Of a DNA stretch of 64,000 bases, positions 31,695 through 39,000 are shown piece after piece. A program made the position numbers and the translations under genes. The notes beneath the pieces were generated by a model. It was not told the origin of the DNA. It was given only the letters and a program-made list of their open reading frames with translations, and searched no databases. Origin of the DNA: Archangium gephyra (lineage in GTDB: Bacteria > Myxococcota > Myxococcia > Myxococcales > Myxococcaceae); contig NZ_CP011509.1 of assembly GCF_001027285.1 (NCBI RefSeq), forward strand, positions 10,440,501 to 10,504,500, in the 5' to 3' direction. Position 1 is the stretch's first letter. Every line of letters begins with the position of its first letter.

Positions 31695-33281
31695 GTGAGG
31701 CGCTGGAATGGATGGGGAGACACCGCCGTCAGCAACCCGCTGCCGGATGCCACCGCCGCTGTCCTCGCGGAACGGATCGGCCCCGGGACGCCACCCCGGG
31801 ATGCCTCGCTCGACGAGGTGATGGCCTCCGTGCCTCCCTCCCGCCTTCCGCCCCACCCACTCGTCTCCACCGAGCCCGAGGTCCGTCTGCGCCACGCCCG
31901 CGGCCAGAGCTTCCCCGACCTCATCGTCCTGCGCAGCGGCCGCGTCCCCGCCTTCCCCGATGGGGTCGCCTTCCCTCGCGATGCCGCGGAAGTCCGCGCC
32001 CTGTTCTCCTATGCGCGCGAGGCCGGCGCCCGCCTCATCCCCTACGGCGGTGGCACCAGCGTCGTCGGCCACGTCAACGTCGCTCCCGGTGACGCCCCCA
32101 TCCTCACCGTCTCCCTCGAGCGGCTCCAGCAGCTCCACGCGCTCTCCGAGGAGGACCGGCTCGCCACCTTCGGCGCCGGGGTGAGCGGCCCCCGGCTCGA
32201 GGAGGCCCTGCGCGCCCGCGGCTACACGCTCGGGCACTTCCCCCAGTCCTTCGAGCTGTCCACGCTCGGTGGATGGATCGTCACCCGCTCGCGCGGGCAG
32301 CAGTCGCTCGGCTACGGGCGCATCGAGAACCTCTTCGCCGGAGGACGGCTCGAGTCCCCCGCCGGCCCCCTGGTGCTCCCCTCCTTCCCCGCCAGCTCCA
32401 CCGGGCCGGACCTGCGTGAGTTCGTCCTCGGCTCCGAGGGACGCATGGGCATCCTCACCGAGGCCACGGTCCGCATCTCCCCGTTGCCCGAGCGCGAGGA
32501 CTTCCACGCCCTCTTCTTCCCCGACTGGGAGCGCGCCCGCACCGCCGCACGCGAGCTGGTGCAGAGCGGCACGCCCCTCTCCATGCTGCGCCTGAGCACG
32601 CCCCAGGAGACGGCCATCAACCTGGCCCTGTCCGGCCACCCGCGCATGGTGAAGGTGCTGTCCGGCTCCCTCTCCCTGTTCGGCGTGGGCTCGGACGGCT
32701 GCATGCTCGTGCTCGGCGTGTCCGGGAGCCGGCGCGCCGTGGAGTCCGCGCAGCACACCGCCATGGGCCTCGCGGGCCGGCACGGCGGGGTGCGCGTGCC
32801 CCTGCTGGGACAGAAGTGGCTCAAGGGCCGCTTCCGCGCCCCCTACCTGCGCAACACCGCCTGGGAGCGCGGCTGGGGCGTGGACACCGTGGAGACGGCC
32901 ACCTCCTGGAGCAACGTGCCCCGCCTCCTCACCGCCGTCGAGGACGCCCTGCGCGGGGCCCTCGCGGACCAGGGCGAGCGGGCACTCGTCTTCACCCACC
33001 TGTCACACGTGTACGCAACCGGCTCCAACCTGTACACGACATTCATCTTCCGCCTGGGGAAGGATGCCGAGGAAACCCAGGCACGCTGGCTCGCGCTCAA
33101 GACCGCCGCCAGCCGCGCCATGGCCACCCACGGCGGAACCATCAGCCATCAACACGGCGTGGGCACCGACCACCGGCCCTGGCTGGAAGCGGAGAAGGGC
33201 GCACTCGGCCTCTCCGCCATCCGCCAGATGTTGGGAACATTCGATCCAACGGGCATGCTCAATCCGGGCAAGCTCGTCTGA
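31695..33281 (+). CDS. FAD-linked oxidase, alkylglycerone-phosphate synthase-like
   Basis: The 528-residue flavoprotein starts with GTG behind TGGAGG. It begins RRWNGWGD, a hallmark of bacterial AGPS-like proteins, and has an FAD-binding PP-loop (IPYGGGTSVVGH), the block HFPQSFELSTLGGWIVTRS, and a C-terminal SHQHGVGTDHRPWL. Canonical AGPS has three consecutive His in the last motif; here the middle one is Gln. AGPS swaps the acyl group of acyl-DHAP for a fatty alcohol, making ether lipids, which signal in myxobacterial development. The next gene makes DHAP, which supports this. A generic D-lactate/glycolate dehydrogenase-type activity remains possible. Confidence 0.8.
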   Translation: MRRWNGWGDTAVSNPLPDATAAVLAERIGPGTPPRDASLDEVMASVPPSRLPPHPLVSTEPEVRLRHARGQSFPDLIVLRSGRVPAFPDGVAFPRDAAEVRALFSYAREAGARLIPYGGGTSVVGHVNVAPGDAPILTVSLERLQQLHALSEEDRLATFGAGVSGPRLEEALRARGYTLGHFPQSFELSTLGGWIVTRSRGQQSLGYGRIENLFAGGRLESPAGPLVLPSFPASSTGPDLREFVLGSEGRMGILTEATVRISPLPEREDFHALFFPDWERARTAARELVQSGTPLSMLRLSTPQETAINLALSGHPRMVKVLSGSLSLFGVGSDGCMLVLGVSGSRRAVESAQHTAMGLAGRHGGVRVPLLGQKWLKGRFRAPYLRNTAWERGWGVDTVETATSWSNVPRLLTAVEDALRGALADQGERALVFTHLSHVYATGSNLYTTFIFRLGKDAEETQARWLALKTAASRAMATHGGTISHQHGVGTDHRPWLEAEKGALGLSAIRQMLGTFDPTGMLNPGKLV

Positions 33282-33310
33282 GACTTGCAGTCGGGGGGAG
33301 TCGCTACACC

Positions 33311-35854
33311 ATGTCCGCATCCACTCAACGAGAGACGCTCTGGGGAGCGCTGGCAGAGCCCTGGGATTTGCTCATCATCGGAGGGGGTATCACCGGCGCC
33401 TCCGTGCTGCGCGAGGCCACCCGCGCCGGCGTGAAGGCCCTGCTCGTCGAGCAGCGCGACTTCGCCTGGGGCACCTCCAGCCGCTCCAGCAAGCTCGTCC
33501 ACGGCGGCCTGCGCTACCTCGCCACCGGAGATGTGCACCTGGTCCGCCAGTCCATCCGCGAGCGCAAGCGGCTGCTGGCCGAGGGCGACGGACTGGTGCG
33601 GCCGCTCGACTTCATGCTCGCCAGCCACCCCAAGGAGGGCGGCAAGCACTGGCAGGGCCGCGCCGGCATCTTCGTGTACGAGCTGCTCACCGGCAGGTGG
33701 CCTCGCGGCAACCACGCCACCTCCCGGCTGCACGAGCTGGAGCCCTCGCTCGTGCGGGAGGAGCGGCTCATCGGCGTGCCCTATGACGAGGCCTGGGTCG
33801 ACGACGCGCGGCTGGTGCTGCGCATCGTCCGCGAGGCCGTGGCGGCGGGAGGCGCGGCGCTCAACCACGTGCGTGTCACCGGCCTGCTGCGCGAGGAGGG
33901 CCGTGTCGCGGGCGTCGAGCTGTGGGACACCGTCGGGCAGCGCTCCGCCACCGTCCGGGCCCGCGCCGTCGTCAACGCCACGGGCGTGTGGGCGGACTCG
34001 GTGCGCGCGCACCTGTCCGGGGCCCCCAAGCTGCGCCCCCTGCGCGGCAGCCACCTCGTCTTCTCCTCCCAGCGCTTCCCCCTCGCCCACGGCATCAGCT
34101 TCCGCCACCCGCGCGGTGACCGCTTCGTGTGCGTCATGCCCTGGGAGGACTCCACGCTCGTGGGAACCACGGACCTGGACCACTCCACCCCGCTGGACCA
34201 GGAGCCCTCCATCTCCTCCGAGGAGGTGGCCTACCTCATGGAGGCCGTGGAGTCCCGCTTCCCCGCGCTGGGGCTCACCGTCGACGACGTGGTGTCGTGC
34301 TACGCCGGTGTGCGGCCCGTCATCTCCTCCGGCGCGAGCGACCCGTCCAAGGAGTCGCGCGAGCACCTCGTCCTCGAGGAGGAGGGGCTCGTCACCGTCA
34401 CCGGCGGCAAGCTCACCACCTGCCGCGCCATCGCGCACGATGCCCTGCGCGCCCTCCGCCGCCGGATTCCCGAGCTGGCCGCGTTGGAGCCGGAGGGGCC
34501 CTTCCTCGGCACGCCTCCCGCGCTGGACGACGCACCCCTCTCCCCCGAGGCCCGCCTGCGGCTGCGAGGACGCTACGGAGCGGACGCGCCCGCGCTCGTC
34601 GCCGCGGCCCATGCTGGGGAGCTCGACGCAGTCCCCGGCACCTCCACGCTCTGGGCGGAGCTGCGCTGGGCGGCGCGCAACGAGAACGTCGTCCACCTGG
34701 ATGACCTGCTGCTGCGGCGCGTGCGGCTGGGGCTGCTGCTGCCCCGGGGGGGCGAGGCACACCTGCCCGCCATCCGCGCCCTCTGCCAGCGGGAGCTGGG
34801 CTGGGATGACGCGCGCTGGGAGTCCGAGGCCCGCGCCTACCTCGCCCTCTGGCGCACCCACTACGCGCTGCCCGAGCGGCCCCGCCTGTCCGCGGTGAAC
34901 GAGGTCCGGCTCGCCACGTCCCTGGCGAACCCGGTGCAACTGCGGACGGTGAACCTGCCGGGAGGCCCCGTCCACTACGCCGACTATGGCGGGAGCGGCC
35001 CCACGGTGGTGATGCTGCATGGCCTGGGCGGCTGCTACCTCAACTGGCTCCCCGCCGCGCCCCTGCTGACGAAGCACGCGCGGGTGCTCGCGGTGGATCT
35101 CATCGGCTTCGGTCGGACGCCCATCGCCGGGCGCTCCGTCGGCGTGGAGGCCCAGCGGCAGATGCTCCACCACTTCCTCACGGAGGTGGTGGGCGGGCCC
35201 GCCGTGCTGGTGGGCAACTCCTGGGGTGGGTTGGTGGCGCTCGCCCATGCCGCCCGGGCGCCGGAGACGACGGCGGGTCTCGTGCTCGTCAGCCCCGCGC
35301 AGCCGCCTCCGCGTGGCACGCGGTTGGATCCAGCGCAGGCCAGCCGCCTCGTGCTGCACACGATGCCGGGCGTGGGCGAGTACAAGGTGTGGCGCGAGGG
35401 CAAGCGCACCGGTGCGCGCGGGTTGTTCATGGACCTGCTCACCCTGGGGTGCGCGGACGTGCGGCGCGTCCCCCAGGAGGTGGTGGAGGAGAACACGGCC
35501 CTCATCGCCGAGCGCATGGAGCGCATGCCCCTGGGCCACTCCGCCAGCTACCTGCGGGCCACGCGCTCGATGATCCTCACCCTGCTGGGACGCAACCGTT
35601 TCGAGTCCTGGGTGCACGGCGTGCGCGCGCCCACCCTGCTGGTGCATGGCCGGCAGGACCGGCTGGTGCCCGTGGCCTCCTCGGAGGCCCTGGCCGCGCT
35701 GCGCCCGGACTGGAGCTTCGAGCCCATGGACGACATCGGCCACGTGCCCCAGATGGAGGACGCGCCCCGCTTCGTCGCGCGCATGGTGCGCTGGCTGGAC
35801 GAGTCGAAGGCCGCTCCGCGCCTGAGCCCCGCGCTCGTGGCTCGTCAGGCCTGA
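33311..35854 (+). CDS. Glycerol-3-phosphate dehydrogenase fused to alpha/beta-hydrolase
   Basis: The 847-residue protein joins two enzymes. Residues 1-525 are a GlpD-type FAD dehydrogenase: LLIIGGGITGASVLREA, TSSRSSKLVHGGLRYL, a substrate-site TGGKLTTCR and the C-terminal alpha-helical GlpD cap. It oxidises sn-glycerol-3-phosphate to DHAP. Residues 541-832 are an alpha/beta-hydrolase: oxyanion HGLGG, nucleophile elbow GNSWGG (Ser637), Asp783 in GRQDRLVP and His811 in IGHVPQMED. I see no frameshift or stop at the join (about 34930). The start is ATG 33311, 29 bases after the AGPS-like gene. Together they could supply DHAP and process acyl groups for ether lipids. The hydrolase substrate is unknown. 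Confidence 0.9.
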   Translation: MSASTQRETLWGALAEPWDLLIIGGGITGASVLREATRAGVKALLVEQRDFAWGTSSRSSKLVHGGLRYLATGDVHLVRQSIRERKRLLAEGDGLVRPLDFMLASHPKEGGKHWQGRAGIFVYELLTGRWPRGNHATSRLHELEPSLVREERLIGVPYDEAWVDDARLVLRIVREAVAAGGAALNHVRVTGLLREEGRVAGVELWDTVGQRSATVRARAVVNATGVWADSVRAHLSGAPKLRPLRGSHLVFSSQRFPLAHGISFRHPRGDRFVCVMPWEDSTLVGTTDLDHSTPLDQEPSISSEEVAYLMEAVESRFPALGLTVDDVVSCYAGVRPVISSGASDPSKESREHLVLEEEGLVTVTGGKLTTCRAIAHDALRALRRRIPELAALEPEGPFLGTPPALDDAPLSPEARLRLRGRYGADAPALVAAAHAGELDAVPGTSTLWAELRWAARNENVVHLDDLLLRRVRLGLLLPRGGEAHLPAIRALCQRELGWDDARWESEARAYLALWRTHYALPERPRLSAVNEVRLATSLANPVQLRTVNLPGGPVHYADYGGSGPTVVMLHGLGGCYLNWLPAAPLLTKHARVLAVDLIGFGRTPIAGRSVGVEAQRQMLHHFLTEVVGGPAVLVGNSWGGLVALAHAARAPETTAGLVLVSPAQPPPRGTRLDPAQASRLVLHTMPGVGEYKVWREGKRTGARGLFMDLLTLGCADVRRVPQEVVEENTALIAERMERMPLGHSASYLRATRSMILTLLGRNRFESWVHGVRAPTLLVHGRQDRLVPVASSEALAALRPDWSFEPMDDIGHVPQMEDAPRFVARMVRWLDESKAAPRLSPALVARQA

Positions 35855-35882
35855 CGGTCATACTCGGACGGGCGGGCTGATG

Positions 35883-35922
35883 GGTCCGCGGTACAGGTGA
35901 CTGGTCCGCGGTACAGGTGACG
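35883..35922. repeat. Two tandem 20-bp repeats upstream of the multicopper oxidase
   Basis: GGTCCGCGGTACAGGTGACT is followed directly by the same unit with a last-base change. Each unit contains a CCGCGG palindrome. The pair starts 195 bases before the oxidase gene, with a GATTG/CAATC inverted repeat about 10 bases further on. A two-site operator spaced by nearly two helical turns is a reasonable reading, but no regulator is known. Confidence 0.6.
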
Positions 35923-36077
35923 GGTGCGATTGGTGTCAATCCAACGCTCTCCAGCACTCGCGGGCCATGTTTTACTCCGCCTCTAAAGAGTTACACACCC
36001 TCTACACCATTCATTGCCATTGCTCCCGCTTTTCCGGGGTGACGGCAAGCATTGGAAATGAACTCGCGTGGGGGGCC

Positions 36078-39000
36078 ATGCAACGAACCGTGGTAGCGGC
36101 GGTGGTGGGCGTGTGCATCGTGGCGTTGGGCGTGGGCGTCGTGACCCGGGAACAAGAACCCCAGGCCCCCGCAGCCGCGGCGGCCCAGCAACCCGTGGCG
36201 AGCGTGGTCGCCTGCGCGCGGACGATCTCCGCCAGCGTGGTGGTGATGGATCAGCCGCTGATGTTCAACCGGCTGGGCGCCCAGAACGTCAACGGAATGA
36301 TGTACGCGCTGAGCCGGGACGTCATCAACCTGGACTCGGGCCTGCCGCTGACGCGGGGAGGGGCGCCAGTGCCGGGCCGGGTGGCCTTGCGTCCGGACAA
36401 ACGGCCGCGGCCGCTCGTGCTGCGCGCCGCCGAGGGCGACTGCCTGCGCGTGAGCCTCACCAACCTGCTCACGCCCGCCGCCAATCCGCGAAGCCCCCCC
36501 ACCCTCATCAACCGCCTGCGCTTCAACCTGCCGCTCAACGAGCAGGTCGCCGACCGGACCGTGGGCTTCACCGTGCCGGGCCTGCAGCTCGTGGGCACCA
36601 TCGCCGATGACAGCTCCTTCGCCGGGCGCAACGCCAGCAGCCTGGTCTCCCCGGGCCGCGGCGCCGTCTACAACCTGCTGGCCGTGGAGGAAGGCACCTT
36701 CCTCGCCACGAGCGACGGCGCCCCGTTCGGCGGCGAGGGCGGCTATGGCAACGGCACCAATGGCCTGTTCGCCGCCGTCAACGTGGAGCCCCGCGGCGCG
36801 AGCTTCTACCGCAGCCAGGTGACCGAGGAGGAGCTGCGGCTGAGCACCACCGGGACGAGCCCCACGGGCCACCCGCTCATCAACTACGAGGCGGTGTACC
36901 CCGCCGTGGAGCCGTGGCTCGGCGAGGGCAAGAGCGGCCTGCCCATCCTCAACATGCTGACGTCGTCCGGGGAGCTCGTCCACACGGACATCAACGCCAT
37001 CATCATGGGCCCCCTGGGGGATGGCTCCTTCCCGCCGAGCACCTACCCCCTGGAGAGCGTGGGCCGGCGCAACCCCAGCGTGCCCAACCGCCTGGAGGCC
37101 TTCCGCGAGTTCACCTCCCTCTTCCATGACGAGGTCGCCGCGGCCAACGCCTTCCCCGGCTACTTCGAGGATCCGGTGCTCGGCTACACCCTGGAGGGCG
37201 TCCGGGATGCCTTCATGATCAACTACGGCTCGGCGGGCATCGGCTCGGAGATCATCGCCAACCGCCTGTCCGTGGGGCCGATGCACGACTGCCTCGACTG
37301 CGCCTACGAGGACTTCTTCCTGAGCTCGTTCGCGGTGGGTGACGCCGCGATGGTGGTGGACGTGCCGGCCAACATCGGGCTGGAGACGCTGAGGCCCGGG
37401 GTGGCGCCGCCGCCGGGCGCCTCGGGGCCCAAGGCCACCCGGGCCTTCTTCCCGGAGGACCCCAGCAACGTCTCCCACAGCTACCTCAGCGACTTCGTGA
37501 AGTTCCGCAACCTCCACGTGGGCAAGGAGCACCACGTCTTCCACCTGCACAACCACCAATGGCTGTTCAATCCCAACGACGACAACTCGAACTACATCGA
37601 CGCCCAGGGCATCGGGTCGGGTTCGGGCTACACGTATGAAATCAGCTTCGGTGGCTCCGGCAATCGCAACCTCAGCGCGGGCGACGCCATCTTCCACTGT
37701 CACTTCTATCCCCACTTCGCCCAGGGCATGTGGGCCATGTGGCGCATCCACGACACGTTCGAGGCGGGAACGAAGCTGGCGGTGAGCGGTACGGGCTTCC
37801 ATACCGCCCCCTTCTCGCTCCAGGACGGGAGGCCGGCCGTTGGAGCCCGGGCCCTGCCGGACGGAGAGCTCGTCGCCGGGACGCCCATTCCCGCGGTGGT
37901 GCCACTGCCCGGCAAGGCCATGGCGCCCATGCCCGGCCGGGTCGAGGTGGTGCCCAGCCCGAACATCACCACGGCCTCCACCTTCCATCCGCTCAACCCG
38001 GGGGCCCGCGTGCCGGTGGGCAGCAATGCCCGCGTCATCGATCGCACCACCAACCCCGGCTACCCGTTCTGGATCGCCGGCATCGAGAACATCGTGGGCC
38101 AGCGGCCGACCACGCCGCCCCTGGACATGCTGTCGGAGGCGGAAGCGGCGGCGCTCCAGTCCGGCACCAATCCGCTGTTCGCCGGCCGGGCGGAGCTCGT
38201 CGCCGGTGCCGGCGGCTTCACGGGCGGATTGCCGAGGCACGCGTTGGAGGGCGTGGCGGCGGGAGGTGAGGCCGAGTCCACCCTGAGCCGGCTGGACTTC
38301 AGCAAGGAGATGCTCAAGGCGCGGCCGGTGTACTTCCCCGAGGAGGGCACGGACGTGGAGCAGACGGCCATGCTCTTCCACTCCCGGCCCATCCACCCGA
38401 GCACGACGCTGCGCCGCGATGGCAGCTCGGTGCCGGGCAACTTCCGCACCAACGGGCTGCCCCCCGTGCCCAGCGCTCCGTTCTTCGAGCCCTGCCGGGA
38501 TGACGCGGGCAATCCCATCCTCGCCGGCGTGGCGCCGCGCTTCTTCGACGGCGCGGGCGGCCTGGGCACCACGGGCGCCGTGCAGTTCGGCGCGAGGAAT
38601 CCCCGCGTCTACAAGGGCGCCAACATCCAGCTCGACGTGGTCTTCAACAAGGTGGGCTACCACTACCCGCAGGAGCGCATCCTCACCCTGTGGGAGGACG
38701 TGACGCCCACGCTCAACAAGACGCGGCCGCCCGAGCCCTTCGTCATCCGGTTCAACACCTTCGACTGCGGCAAGTACCTCCACACCAACCTCATCCCCAA
38801 ATACTTCGAGTTGGATGACTTCCAGGTGCGCTCGCCCACGGACGTCATCGGGCAGCACATCCACCTGCCCAAGTGGGACCTGCCCTCGGCCGATGGCGCG
38901 GCCAACGGCTGGAACTACGAGGACGGCACCCTGGCACCCGGCGCGGTGCGCGAGCGCATCGAGGCCATCAACACGTACAACACCACCCCGGGCGTCACCC

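Noticed and set aside
33311-35854. Two separate genes (dehydrogenase and hydrolase)
   Set aside because: The frame is continuous, with no stop codon, ribosome site or start near the join; kept as a fusion but flagged for confirmation.
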